Assembly: GCF_002090095.1 (NCBI RefSeq)
Contig: NZ_BBRJ01000002.1
Location: forward strand, 1,178,817-1,242,816
Reading direction: 5' to 3'
Source: Demequina sp. NBRC 110053
GTDB lineage: Bacteria; Actinomycetota; Actinomycetes; Actinomycetales; Demequinaceae
DNA: 64,000 nt
In this document: positions 35,439 to 49,056 of the stretch, in pieces
How positions within the stretch are numbered: the first letter of the stretch is position 1
Layout: every line of letters starts with the position of its first letter
The notes under the pieces: generated by a model
Told to the model about the DNA's origin: nothing
Database searches by the model: none
What the model saw: only the letters and a program-made list of their open reading frames with translations
Program-made: the position numbers and the translations under genes

Positions 35439-36839
35439 ATGGCTGTTCAGCCCGGCACCGAGTCGATGGACGAGGTGTGGACCCGAACGCTCGCCATCCT
35501 CCAGGACAGTTCCGAGGTGACGGCGCAGCACCGCAGCTTCATCCGCCTCATCAAGCCGCTCGCGATCGTCGAGACCAATGTCTTCCTGGCCGTCCGCGAG
35601 GAGTTCACCAAGACCTACGTCGAGAACACCATCCGCGACCTGGTCACCAGGGCCCTGTCGGAGGCGCTGGGCCGAGACGTCAGGATCGCGGTGACGGTCG
35701 ACGCCTCGGTCAGCCCGCCCGAGCCGACCGCGCTCGAGGACGACCACGAGCCGGTGCCACCGCGCCAGCAGCGCCGGGAGGTCACGCCGCCGCCTGCGGC
35801 CATCGAGGACCCCCATCTCAACCCTCGGTACACCTTCGACACGTTCGTCATCGGCTCCTCGAACCGGTTCGCCCACGCGGCTGCACTCGCCGTCGCTGAG
35901 TCGCCTGGCAAGACCTACAACCCGCTGTTCATCTACGGCGACTCCGGGCTGGGCAAGACCCACCTCCTGCACGCCATCGGCCACTACACCAGGCATCTCA
36001 AGCCGCAGACGCGCGTGCGATACGTGAACTCCGAGGAGTTCACCAACGACTTCATCAACTCGATCCGTGACGATCAGTCGCTCAGCTTCAAGCGCACCTA
36101 TCGGGAGGTGGACGTCCTCCTCATCGACGATATCCAGTTCCTGCAGGGCAAGGAGCAGACGCTCGAGGAGTTCTTCCACACGTTCAATGCGCTGCACAAC
36201 GCGGGCAAGCACGTGGTCATCACCTCTGATGTCAGCCCACGCAACCTCGACGGCATCGAGGAGCGCATGCGCACCCGCTTCGAGTGGGGCCTGATGACGG
36301 ACGTCCAGCCTCCCGACCTCGAGACGCGCATCGCGATCCTGCGCAAGAAGGCCGCCGCGGATGACGTGCAGGCGCCGCCAGACGTGCTCGAGTACATCGC
36401 CTCCAACATCACCAGCAACATTCGCGAGCTCGAGGGTGCGCTGATCCGCGTCACCGCGTTCGCCGCGCTCAACAAGCAGCCTGTCGACCTGTCGCTCGCG
36501 CAGGTGGTCCTGAAGGATCTGATCTCCGACGATGACTCCGAGATCACCGCCTCCTCGATCATCGGCACCACGGCGGACTACTTCGGCATCTCGATGGAGG
36601 AGCTGACGGGCACGTCGCGCAGCCGCGTCTACGTGACGGCACGTCAGATCGCCATGTACCTGTGCCGGCAGCTCACCGACCTGTCGCTGCCCAAGATCGG
36701 CGAGCACTTTGGCGGCAAGGACCACACCACCGTGATGTACGCGGTCAAGAAGGTCGAGGACCAGATCGCCCAGCGCCGTCAGATGTACAACCAGGTCAAC
36801 GAGATCCACGCGCGCATCAAGCAGCAGTCCCGCGCCTGA
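35439..36839 (+). CDS. dnaA: chromosomal replication initiator DnaA
   Basis: A 466-residue initiator. Domain I is residues 1-90, domain II is a short Pro-rich linker (about 90-125), and domain III is the AAA+ ATPase with GDSGLGKTHLLHAIGHY and LLIDDIQFLQGKE. Domain IV has the DNA-binding signature SLPKIGEHFGGKDHTTVMYA. Domain II is much shorter than in Streptomyces. AGAGGAG lies 5 bp before the ATG. It is followed by oriC. Confidence 0.98.
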   Translation: MAVQPGTESMDEVWTRTLAILQDSSEVTAQHRSFIRLIKPLAIVETNVFLAVREEFTKTYVENTIRDLVTRALSEALGRDVRIAVTVDASVSPPEPTALEDDHEPVPPRQQRREVTPPPAAIEDPHLNPRYTFDTFVIGSSNRFAHAAALAVAESPGKTYNPLFIYGDSGLGKTHLLHAIGHYTRHLKPQTRVRYVNSEEFTNDFINSIRDDQSLSFKRTYREVDVLLIDDIQFLQGKEQTLEEFFHTFNALHNAGKHVVITSDVSPRNLDGIEERMRTRFEWGLMTDVQPPDLETRIAILRKKAAADDVQAPPDVLEYIASNITSNIRELEGALIRVTAFAALNKQPVDLSLAQVVLKDLISDDDSEITASSIIGTTADYFGISMEELTGTSRSRVYVTARQIAMYLCRQLTDLSLPKIGEHFGGKDHTTVMYAVKKVEDQIAQRRQMYNQVNEIHARIKQQSRA

Positions 36840-37241
36840 CCTGGCAGCCGCCGCGTCGCACCCGCAAGGAGCTGCCGCGAACTTCACACCTGTGGAAAAA
36901 CCTGTGAATGGCCGTGGACAACACGGTCGATCCACAGGGAGGAATCTGTGGACCATTCATCGTCACCTGTGAATGACACATCCGCATCCACGCCCTGCAC
37001 GGCGCGATCCCGCGCTCGCTCCCCAGGATTCTCACATCGGAGAGTGAGCGAATACCAGGGATGCGAAGAGTTCTCCCCAGATTCCACCGGACCTATGACG
37101 ACTACTCACTCTTGTCATTCACCATTCATCCCGATCGACCTTCATGACGCTCAGCGCCTCGTTCGCGGCGACCGCCGCGAATGCCCTTCGGATGTGGGAG
37201 CGTTGGCGTAGTCTGTGCGACAGCAAACGAGGAGCGCATCA
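36840..37241. other. oriC: origin of replication oriC (dnaA-dnaN spacer)
   Basis: A 402-bp non-coding stretch between dnaA and dnaN. DnaA-box-like 9-mers are dense at 36891-36992: TGTGGAAAA 36891, TGTGAATGG 36903, CGTGGACAA 36913, TGTGGATCG 36928 (minus strand), TGTGGACCA 36947, TGTGAATGA 36968 and CGTGGATGC 36984 (minus). The 37090-37145 part is clearly richer in A and T than its surroundings (CTCACTCTTGTCATTCACCA) and may be the unwinding element. A TAGTCT box at 37209-37214 is the probable dnaN promoter -10. Confidence 0.9.
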
Positions 37242-38369
37242 ATGAAATTCTCTGTCGACCGCGACGTGCTGGCCGATGCCGTCGCGTGGGTATCGCGTGC
37301 CGTGCCGGCACGCCCGCCCGTGCCGGTGCTCGCAGGCGTGCGCATCACGGCCGATGCGTCGGGCGAGGTGTCGCTCGCGAGCTTCGACTACGAGGTCTCG
37401 GCTCGCGGTTCCTTCGCCGCTGACGTCGACCAGGCCGGCGAGGTGCTCGTGTCTGGTCGACTCCTGAAGGAGATCGCCAACGCCCTGCCGCACAAGCCGG
37501 TCGAGTTCTCGCTCGCCGGCTCGAAGGTCTCCGTCACCTGCGGCGCCTCTCGCTTCACGCTCGCGACCATGCCGGTCGATCAATACCCCGCTCTGCCCGA
37601 GCTGCCCGATCACTCCGGGACGATCGACGGCGCCGAGTTCCAGCGCGCTGTCTCCCAGGTCACGGTCGCGGCGTCCCGAGATGAGACGCTGCCGATCCTC
37701 ACCGGTGTGCGCATGGAGATCGAGGGGTCCCACATCTCCCTTCTCGCCACCGACCGCTACCGGCTGGCGCTGCGCGAGCTGACGTGGAAGCCGTCGAGCT
37801 CCGACGCATCCTCCGTCGCCCTCGTGCGAGCGCGCACGCTGGGCGACACGGCGAAGGCGCTCGGCGCGGGCGAGGTCACGGTCGCGCTGAGCTCGGGCCA
37901 GGGCGTCGACCTGGTGGGCTTCGAGGCCGCAGGGCTGACCACCACGTCGCTGCTCATGGACGGCGACTATCCCCAGGTTCGTCGGCTCTTCCCCGACGAG
38001 AGCCCCATCAAGGCGGTGGTGAAGACCACCGACCTGATCGAGGCGACCCGACGCGTGTCCTTGGTCGCCGAGCGCAACTCGTCGGTGCGCCTGGCCTTCG
38101 CGGAGGGCGAGGTCACCCTCGATGCGGGGCAGAGCGACGACGCGCAGGCGTCGGAGGCTCTCGAATGCGAGCTCGACGGTGACGCGATCACGGTGGCATT
38201 CAACCCGCAGTACCTCCTCGACGGGCTGGGTGCTCTCAACGCCGAGTACGTGCAGCTGGGCTTCACGCAGGAGACCAAGCCCGTCGAGTTCGTGGGGCTC
38301 GACAAGCCAGGCGGCGACACCCAGACCGAGTTCCGCTATCTGCTGGTGCCCATCCGCATCCAGTCGTAG
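37242..38369 (+). CDS. dnaN: DNA polymerase III beta sliding clamp
   Basis: A 375-residue clamp with three similar domains. It starts MKFSVDRDVLADAVAWVSRA and ends in the conserved YLLVPIRIQS. The ATG at 37242 has GAGGAG 7-12 bp upstream, and an upstream in-frame GTG overlaps the promoter. It ends 5 bp before recF, so the two are co-transcribed. Confidence 0.97.
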   Translation: MKFSVDRDVLADAVAWVSRAVPARPPVPVLAGVRITADASGEVSLASFDYEVSARGSFAADVDQAGEVLVSGRLLKEIANALPHKPVEFSLAGSKVSVTCGASRFTLATMPVDQYPALPELPDHSGTIDGAEFQRAVSQVTVAASRDETLPILTGVRMEIEGSHISLLATDRYRLALRELTWKPSSSDASSVALVRARTLGDTAKALGAGEVTVALSSGQGVDLVGFEAAGLTTTSLLMDGDYPQVRRLFPDESPIKAVVKTTDLIEATRRVSLVAERNSSVRLAFAEGEVTLDAGQSDDAQASEALECELDGDAITVAFNPQYLLDGLGALNAEYVQLGFTQETKPVEFVGLDKPGGDTQTEFRYLLVPIRIQS

Positions 38370-38374
38370 CGCCC

Positions 38375-39553
38375 ATGCGCGTCACGCACCTGCACCTGGT
38401 CGACTTCCGCTCGTACGCGGATGAGGAGATCGAGTTCGGGCCGCGCGTCACCACGCTGGTGGGCCGCAACGGGCAGGGCAAGACCAACGTGGTCGAGGCG
38501 GTCCGCTACCTGTCGACGCTGTCCTCGCACCGGGTCGCGGCCGATGCACCGCTCATCAGGGCTGGCACTGAAAGGGCCGTGGTGAGGGCGCGTGTCGAGA
38601 AGTCGGGTCGGTCGCTCGCGCTCGAGGTGACGCTGAACCCGGGCAAGGCCAACACCGCCCGCATCGGTCGCGCCGCAGCGAAGCCCCGCGATCTGCTGGG
38701 CGTGCTGCGCACGGTGGTCTTCGCGCCCGAGGATCTCGCGCTCGTCAAGGGTGACCCCGCCGGCCGGCGCGCCTTCATGGACGAGCTGTGCGTCGCGCTG
38801 CAGCCCGCGCTCGCGGGCGACCTCTCGGACTACGACAGAGTGCTCCGTCAGCGTTCGAGCATGCTGAAGACCGCGAAGAACGCTCGCGGAGATCTCACGA
38901 TGCTCGACATCTGGGACGAGAAGCTGGCACACCTGGGAGGCCGCATCCTCGCCGCCCGGCTGCGAGCCGTCCGGGCGCTCGCGCCGCACGTCGTCGACGC
39001 CTATGCCGCAGTCGCACCCGAGGGTGGAGAGTGTGCGATCTCCTACTCGACCAGCCTTGCCGACCACGAGGCATGGGAGGCGGACGCGCCTGCCGCCACC
39101 CTCGCATCGGCCCTGCTGTCGCGGCTCCAGGACGTGAGGGACAAGGAGATCGAGCGCGGCGTGACCCTCGCCGGACCGCATCGGGACGATCTCGAGGTCC
39201 GGCTCGGCGACCTGCCTGCCAAGGGGTATGCGAGCCACGGGGAGTCGTGGTCGTGCGCGCTCGCGCTACGCCTCGGCACCTATGCGCTGCTCACCGCGGA
39301 CGGCGGTCCGGACGACCAGGACGACGGCGAGCCGGTGCTCATCCTCGACGACGTCTTCGCCGAGCTCGACACCGGCCGGCGGGACGCGCTCGCGGCTCGG
39401 CTGTCCGACGCGAGCCAGGTGCTCATCACGGCCGCAGTCGCCTCAGACGTTCCCGAGGCGATGAAGGGTCAGGTGCTCACCGTCGCAGACGGCGCCGTGA
39501 CCGGCGACTCGTCGCAGACGACGGCCGATGCGCTGGCTGAGGACCATGCCTGA
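38375..39553 (+). CDS. recF: DNA replication and repair protein RecF
   Basis: A 392-residue SMC-like ATPase for gap repair. Walker A is VGRNGQGKTNVVEAVRYLS, the ABC signature region lies near GESWSCALALRLGTYAL, and Walker B is PVLILDDVFAELD. It is slightly longer than average through an acidic C-terminus. Its stop overlaps the start of the DUF721 gene by 8 bp. Confidence 0.96.
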   Translation: MRVTHLHLVDFRSYADEEIEFGPRVTTLVGRNGQGKTNVVEAVRYLSTLSSHRVAADAPLIRAGTERAVVRARVEKSGRSLALEVTLNPGKANTARIGRAAAKPRDLLGVLRTVVFAPEDLALVKGDPAGRRAFMDELCVALQPALAGDLSDYDRVLRQRSSMLKTAKNARGDLTMLDIWDEKLAHLGGRILAARLRAVRALAPHVVDAYAAVAPEGGECAISYSTSLADHEAWEADAPAATLASALLSRLQDVRDKEIERGVTLAGPHRDDLEVRLGDLPAKGYASHGESWSCALALRLGTYALLTADGGPDDQDDGEPVLILDDVFAELDTGRRDALAARLSDASQVLITAAVASDVPEAMKGQVLTVADGAVTGDSSQTTADALAEDHA

Positions 39554-40103
39554 CGCGCCCGACGCGCCCGACGCGCCCGACGCGCGGGACGCAGCCGCCG
39601 ATGCCAAGGCGGGTGCCGACCTGGCGCGGCAGGCGATGGAGCGAACCCGCGCATCGGCCCGCGAGAGAGGTGCCTATCGCACCGCCCCCAAGGCCGCGCG
39701 CAGGCAGCGCGATCAGAAGAGGCGCGAGTCGCAGCCGTTCAGCGCAGGGCGCGACCCTGCGCCGATGTCCGACGCCGTCGATGCGCTGCTGCGCCGCATG
39801 GGCTGGACCGAGCAGGTCGAGGTGTCCGGCGTGACGGGCAGGTGGCGCGAGGTCGTGGGCGACCAGATCGCCGACCATTGCGAGCCTCTCAGCTTCGACG
39901 AGGGTGTGCTCACGGTGAAGGCGAGCTCGACCGCATGGGCGACCCAGCTGGGCATCATGTCCGGCCAGATTCGCCACCGCATCAATGAGGAGTTCGGCCG
40001 CGACATCGTGCGCGAGCTCAAGGTGCTGGGGCCTACGGCACGGTCGTGGGTCCGCGGCCAGCGCCGCGTTCCCGGCCGCGGCCCGCGGGATACGTACGGG
40101 TGA
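39546..40103 (+). CDS. DUF721 (DciA-like) protein
   Basis: A 185-residue protein with a DUF721/DciA core in residues 75-175 (DAVDALLRRMGWTEQVEVSG, RWREVVGDQIADHCEPLSF). DciA loads the replicative helicase in bacteria lacking DnaC, and its place beside dnaN and recF fits. The N-terminus is a disordered tract starting with four DAP/DAR units coded by tandem 9-bp repeats (39550-39587), which may vary in number by slippage. Confidence 0.85.
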   Translation: MPDAPDAPDAPDARDAAADAKAGADLARQAMERTRASARERGAYRTAPKAARRQRDQKRRESQPFSAGRDPAPMSDAVDALLRRMGWTEQVEVSGVTGRWREVVGDQIADHCEPLSFDEGVLTVKASSTAWATQLGIMSGQIRHRINEEFGRDIVRELKVLGPTARSWVRGQRRVPGRGPRDTYG

Positions 40104-40882
40104 CCGCGTGGACGGAGGGCGAGGAGGTCGCGCGCGGCGCGACCGCCGTGGTGCGCCGCGGACGGCCGGGCACGGTCGTGAAGACCTTCGAGCCGTCGAT
40201 TCCTGCGATGGTCGCCGGCCTCGAGGACCGCTCCACGCGGATCGCGATGGCAGCGGGACTGCCGGTCGCGCCGCTGCTCGAGTCGGATCTCGCAGCCGAG
40301 CCGCCCACTCTCACCTTCGCGTACGTCGAGGGCGAGCACCTCGATGAGCGTGCCGGCATCATCGGTCCGGCCGGCGTGGGGGCCGCGCTCGCCGACCTCC
40401 ATGACCTGATCCACCGCTGCGATCCTGCAGATGCGGTGCGCGTCGAGGACTTCCTCGGTCACCAGATCCGGGCCGTCGACCTCCCTGAGAGGGTCCGCGC
40501 CGCGGTGCTCGGCGAGCTCGATCGGCTCGCGGCGAGCGAGGTCAGGGTCCTCTGCCACATGGACCTGCACCCCCACAATGTGCTGTGGGCCGCCGGGCCG
40601 GTCATCATCGACTGGACGGATGGGATGGCGGCGCCACGCACGGCAGACGTCGCTCGAACGCGCCTGCTGCTGGCGAGCGAGGTCCACTACGACCCTCCCG
40701 AGACACCGCAGGAGCTTGCCGCGACGCTCGCCGGGTACGAGACGAGGATCGAGGAGCTGTCGCCGGGGATCGTCCACCGCTCCCGAGCGTGGGACGCTGT
40801 CGTGGCGGCCGCGCGGCTCGACGAGAGACCCCCGGCATCCGAGCGAGCCGAGCTGCTCGCCCGGTTGGGCGTCACCGCGTGA
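40100..40882 (+). CDS. aminoglycoside/choline phosphotransferase-fold protein
   Basis: A 260-residue kinase-like protein of the APH/choline kinase fold. LCHMDLHPHNVLW holds the catalytic Asp and Asn (HxDxxxxN), and VIIDWTDG holds the metal-binding Asp. The N-lobe Lys is likely in TVVKTFEP. GTG 40100 overlaps the DUF721 stop (GTGA). An enzyme of this kind in the recF-gyrB gap is not part of the mycobacterial core. Its substrate is unknown and antibiotic resistance should not be assumed. Confidence 0.8.
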   Translation: MTAWTEGEEVARGATAVVRRGRPGTVVKTFEPSIPAMVAGLEDRSTRIAMAAGLPVAPLLESDLAAEPPTLTFAYVEGEHLDERAGIIGPAGVGAALADLHDLIHRCDPADAVRVEDFLGHQIRAVDLPERVRAAVLGELDRLAASEVRVLCHMDLHPHNVLWAAGPVIIDWTDGMAAPRTADVARTRLLLASEVHYDPPETPQELAATLAGYETRIEELSPGIVHRSRAWDAVVAAARLDERPPASERAELLARLGVTA

Positions 40883-40948
40883 CCCAAGGGCGCATCGGCG
40901 GCAGGAAAGGGGAGCACCCGAGGCACCTCGAAAAGTCAAGCCCTGCCG

Positions 40949-41002
40949 ATGTCCACAAAGGGCCTCCAGTAGCCCCAGATCGGCCCTAGAACCGTCTAGA
41001 AT
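40949..41002 (+). promoter_or_regulatory. gyrB promoter region with a DnaA-box-like site
   Basis: TAGAAT (40997-41002) is a good -10 box about 60 bp before gyrB, but no -35 hexamer is seen at 17-18 bp. ATGTCCACA (40949-40957), one base from the box TTGTCCACA, lies 40 bp further upstream. Gyrase promoters often respond to supercoiling through such weak -35 regions. Confidence 0.45.
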
Positions 41003-41049
41003 GGTCTGCAGTACACCGCGTCCCGTCTGAGGCCGCGAGAGTCCCGTGA

Positions 41050-45739
<4,690 letters not shown>

Positions 45740-45764
45740 CCGCATCGCGGAACCACTGCTGTTC

Positions 45765-45810
45765 CGGCCCGCCACCATCTCCGCCTGAGCGCGCAGATGG
45801 TGGCGGGCCG
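45765..45810 (+). terminator. terminator after gyrA
   Basis: A perfect 16-bp stem (45765-45780 with 45795-45810) and 14-nt loop lie 26 bp past the gyrA stop. TCGGTCTTCC follows. It could also serve the converging MFS gene. Confidence 0.82.
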
Positions 45811-45881
45811 TCGGTCTTCCGCGCCCCGCTTCGCCACGGGGCAAGCAACGCTCGCGTGGACGCGCGCGCCGGGATGGCGTC

Positions 45882-47273
45882 TCAGAACCGCTCGGGCGCT
45901 GGCGCGCCCCGATCGGCAGGCGTCCGAACGAACAGCAGCAGCACCAGACCCGCGGCGACCACCGCGATGATCCCTAGTGTCCCCCAGATGGTCGCCCCGA
46001 AGATCGTGATGGTCAGTGCCCACATCGCGGGCGCCATGAAGGACGCCGCGCGACCGGTGGTCGCGTAGAGCCCGAACATCTCCGCCTCCCGCCCGGCGGG
46101 CGAGACCCGCGCAAGGAGCGATCGCGACGCGGCCTGAGCTGGACCCACCATGCCGGACAGGAGCAGCCCGCACACCCAGAACACCGTCGCGCCCGTGCCG
46201 TGGAACACCACGATGACGATGCCGGCCCCCACGATCACGGACAGCGCGAGAATGATGACGCGCCTCGGACCCCACACGTCGTCGAAGCGGCCGAAGATCA
46301 TGGTCGACACCCCAGCGATCAGGTTGGCCGCGATGCCGAACATGATGACCTGCTGGTCCGAGAACCCGAATGCGACGGCCGCGATGATCGCGCCGAACGT
46401 GAAGACCCCGGCGAGGCCGTCCCTGTACACCGCCGAGGCGAGGAGGAACCACAAGGTCGAGCGCGCATCGGCCCACAGCGCGCGGAGGTCCCTCCACAGG
46501 ATGGCGTAGCCCCGCAGCAGCCCGACGGTGGGTCGGCTCGAGCCCTTCGCCTCGGGCACGAACAGGAACAGCGGCCATGCGAAGGCGAGCGTCCACACCG
46601 CGCACCCGACCGCGATCAGGCGGTACGCCATGCCGTTCGAGGTGTCCATCCCGAACCACTCGAAGGCGTCGAGCAGCACCACCAGCACCAGCGCGGCGAT
46701 GCCGCCCATGTATCCCAGGCCCCAGCCCAACCCGGACACGCGGCCCATCGTGCGGGGCGTCGAGACCTGCACCATCATCGCGTAGTAGTTGACGTTGGCG
46801 ATCTCCGCGATGATCGACCCGAGAGCGATGAGCCCCGCACCCAGCCAGAACGCATCCGGCGTGGCCTCCACGAAGTACAGGCCGCCCACGCAGCCCACGA
46901 GGAGCAGCGTGGTGACCCCTAGCCACGACTTGCGGCGTCCGGCCGCATCGGCACGCTGGCCGAGCACGGGTGCGAGCAGTGCGACCAGCACCCCGGCCGC
47001 CGTGATGCCCCAGCCCAAGGAGGACGTGAGTCCGTCGATGGCGGCGTCGTACTCGGGGTCGCCCTCGCCCAGCGCCGCGATGGCCGGATCGATGAAGCTG
47101 TCCGAGGTGAGGTACAGCGCGGTGAACACGAACGTGATGATGACGGAGTTGAACGGCTGCGTGGCCCAGTCCCAGAGCGCCCAGGACCACACCTGCTTGC
47201 GAGGGACGCGATCGGCATCGGGATAGCCGGGCGCATCCGAGACAGAGGGCAGCACGTCGTCGTGGTCGCTCAT
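45882..47273 (-). CDS. MFS transporter, UMF1/Atg22-like
   Basis: A 463-residue permease with about 12 helices. WALWDWATQPFNSVIITFVFTALYL is the signature of the UMF1 family, named for similarity to yeast Atg22. Bacterial members are linked only loosely to cell-envelope or amino-acid export. ATG 47273 (MSDHDD) starts the acidic N-terminal tail; longer starts lack ribosome-binding sites. It converges on gyrA and diverges from the hydrolase operon. Substrate unknown. Confidence 0.82.
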   Translation of the reverse strand: MSDHDDVLPSVSDAPGYPDADRVPRKQVWSWALWDWATQPFNSVIITFVFTALYLTSDSFIDPAIAALGEGDPEYDAAIDGLTSSLGWGITAAGVLVALLAPVLGQRADAAGRRKSWLGVTTLLLVGCVGGLYFVEATPDAFWLGAGLIALGSIIAEIANVNYYAMMVQVSTPRTMGRVSGLGWGLGYMGGIAALVLVVLLDAFEWFGMDTSNGMAYRLIAVGCAVWTLAFAWPLFLFVPEAKGSSRPTVGLLRGYAILWRDLRALWADARSTLWFLLASAVYRDGLAGVFTFGAIIAAVAFGFSDQQVIMFGIAANLIAGVSTMIFGRFDDVWGPRRVIILALSVIVGAGIVIVVFHGTGATVFWVCGLLLSGMVGPAQAASRSLLARVSPAGREAEMFGLYATTGRAASFMAPAMWALTITIFGATIWGTLGIIAVVAAGLVLLLFVRTPADRGAPAPERF

Positions 47274-47356
47274 GGTCACAGCGTGCCCTAGGACCATGAA
47301 CGGCAGGTGGCGGGCGCGCCCTGCGCGTCCCGACCGCACGGGGATAGCATCGGATC

Positions 47357-48370
47357 ATGGAACCGATCAGCGCCGATGCGGTGGCCGAGGAGCAGGTCGA
47401 ACCCGCTGGTTTGGCGTGGGTCGACGACGTGCTCGCCGGCTATGAGGCAGCGGACCTCGGGCCTCCGACGGTCTTTCCCCCTCGCGCTGACGGCGAGCTC
47501 ACCCGCACGCTCGTGCGCCGGACGGAGCTTCCCGGGCAGCCGCGAGGCGCGGCCCTGATCGTCCATGGCTACAACGACTACTTCTTCGCCACCCACCTCG
47601 CCGACGCGCTCGGCGCGGCCGGTTGCGTGCCCTACGCCGTCGACATGCGCCGCGCCGGCCGCTCCCTGCGTGCGCGCAACCAGGCACACCACCTCGACCA
47701 CATCGACGAGCTGGTCGAGGACCTCGCTGACGCGAGCGCCGCAGCCGTGGCGGACGCGAGCGCACGCACCGGTGAGGAGCTGCCGCTCGTGGTTCACGCC
47801 CATTCGACCGGCGCGCTCGCGGCGAGCATCTGGGCCAACGACCGCCCCGACCCCGCCCTGGCCGGGCTCGTGCTCGACGGTCCCCTCTTCGGTCTTCCGA
47901 TGACGGCATGGCAGGCCGCGGCCATGCGAGCCGTGCCGACGCTGGCGCGCGTGCGTCCCCGGCAGGTCGTGGTCCCGGCGCCGTCTCCCTACACGACCGG
48001 CCTCGTCTCTCGAGGCTGGGAGTTCGACACCGCGTGGAAGAGTCCGCGCGGCGTGGGCGCGACCGCGGGCTGGCTGGCCGCGACCCAGGCTGCGCGGCGC
48101 CGCGTGGCCGCCGGCCTCGACATCGCGGTGCCGGTGCTGGTCGGCAGCGCCGACTCGACAGGCCCCGATCGCCTCGACAATCCCCGCCACGGCAGCCAGG
48201 ACACGGTGGTGGACGTCGCCGCGATCGAGGCTTACGCTCCAGGGATCGGCGCCGGCGTCGAGCTGCTCGTCGTGCCGGGCGCGATCCATGATCTCGCGCT
48301 GTCGGACGAGCAGCCCAGGAGGGTGTACCTCGACGCGGTCGCCGGCTTCGTCGAGAGGGTGCTGCCGTGA
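47357..48370 (+). CDS. alpha/beta hydrolase (serine-aminopeptidase/monoacylglycerol lipase type)
   Basis: A 337-residue alpha/beta hydrolase. LIVHGYNDY forms the oxyanion region, the likely nucleophile is Ser150 in HAHSTG (the first Gly of GxSxG is Ala), and the closing His lies in VPGAIHDLALS. FGLPMTAWQAAA starts the cap domain. The ATG follows TAGCAT (47345-47350) by six bases without a ribosome-binding site. It is the first of three overlapping genes with ThuA-like and GDPD proteins. A lipid ester or monoacylglycerol substrate is plausible but unproven. Confidence 0.83.
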   Translation: MEPISADAVAEEQVEPAGLAWVDDVLAGYEAADLGPPTVFPPRADGELTRTLVRRTELPGQPRGAALIVHGYNDYFFATHLADALGAAGCVPYAVDMRRAGRSLRARNQAHHLDHIDELVEDLADASAAAVADASARTGEELPLVVHAHSTGALAASIWANDRPDPALAGLVLDGPLFGLPMTAWQAAAMRAVPTLARVRPRQVVVPAPSPYTTGLVSRGWEFDTAWKSPRGVGATAGWLAATQAARRRVAAGLDIAVPVLVGSADSTGPDRLDNPRHGSQDTVVDVAAIEAYAPGIGAGVELLVVPGAIHDLALSDEQPRRVYLDAVAGFVERVLP

Positions 48371-49056
48371 CCATCCTCCTCGCCTACGGCGGCCACGCCT
48401 ACGCCGACGCGTGGCACGACTTCGCAGGGGTGGCCGATGCGCTTGCGCATGTGCTCGAGGCGTACGGCGCGGTGGAGGTCGTCGACGAGGTGGAGCGCGC
48501 CCTCCTCTCGCTCCAGCACGACGCGCCAGACCTGCTCGTCCTGTGCTCAGGCGTCGGACCCGACGGAGGGCCGTCGCGCGAGGCGCGCGGGACGCTCGTG
48601 CACTACGTCGAAGGCGGGGGGCGTCTGCTCGCGCTGCACTCGGCCGCCACATCGTTCCCGGGGTGGCACGACTGGGAGCGCCTGCTCGGCGGCCGGTGGG
48701 TGCGAGACGTCTCCTTCCATCCGCCGTTCGGACCGGGCACGGTCGACGTGGCCGGCGCACCGCAGCGCAGCTTCGAGATCGAGGACGAGTTCTATGCAGA
48801 CCTGCGCGTGGGAGACGTCGAGGTGCTCGCCACCCACGAGGGACGCCCGATCGCGTGGGCGCACGCCGTGTCGGGCCATGGCGTCCGTGCCAACGGCAGC
48901 GGCGGCCGCGTGGTCTACGACGCTCTCGGGCACACTGCCGCGACCTACGCGAACGCGGGGAGGCGTGCGCTGCTGCACGACGAGCTGGTGTGGCTCGGGC
49001 TGCGACCGCGGTCGCTCGACGCTGGCGAGGCTGCCGTGGATAGGGTGAAGGAGTGA
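48367..49056 (+). CDS. ThuA-like domain protein
   Basis: A 229-residue protein of the ThuA fold, related to class I glutamine amidotransferases. LVLCSGVGPDGG and GRLLALHSAATSFPGWHDWERLLGGRWV are typical of the family, the latter holding the conserved His and Gly-Gly. ThuA-type proteins occur in sugar catabolic operons, but the biochemical role is unknown. It begins within the hydrolase stop codon (GTGA) and overlaps the next gene by 4 bp. Confidence 0.75.
   Translation: MTILLAYGGHAYADAWHDFAGVADALAHVLEAYGAVEVVDEVERALLSLQHDAPDLLVLCSGVGPDGGPSREARGTLVHYVEGGGRLLALHSAATSFPGWHDWERLLGGRWVRDVSFHPPFGPGTVDVAGAPQRSFEIEDEFYADLRVGDVEVLATHEGRPIAWAHAVSGHGVRANGSGGRVVYDALGHTAATYANAGRRALLHDELVWLGLRPRSLDAGEAAVDRVKE

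Noticed and set aside
40100-40882. APH-fold protein as an antibiotic-resistance gene
   Set aside because: Only the kinase fold is supported; the substrate-binding part gives no link to aminoglycosides.
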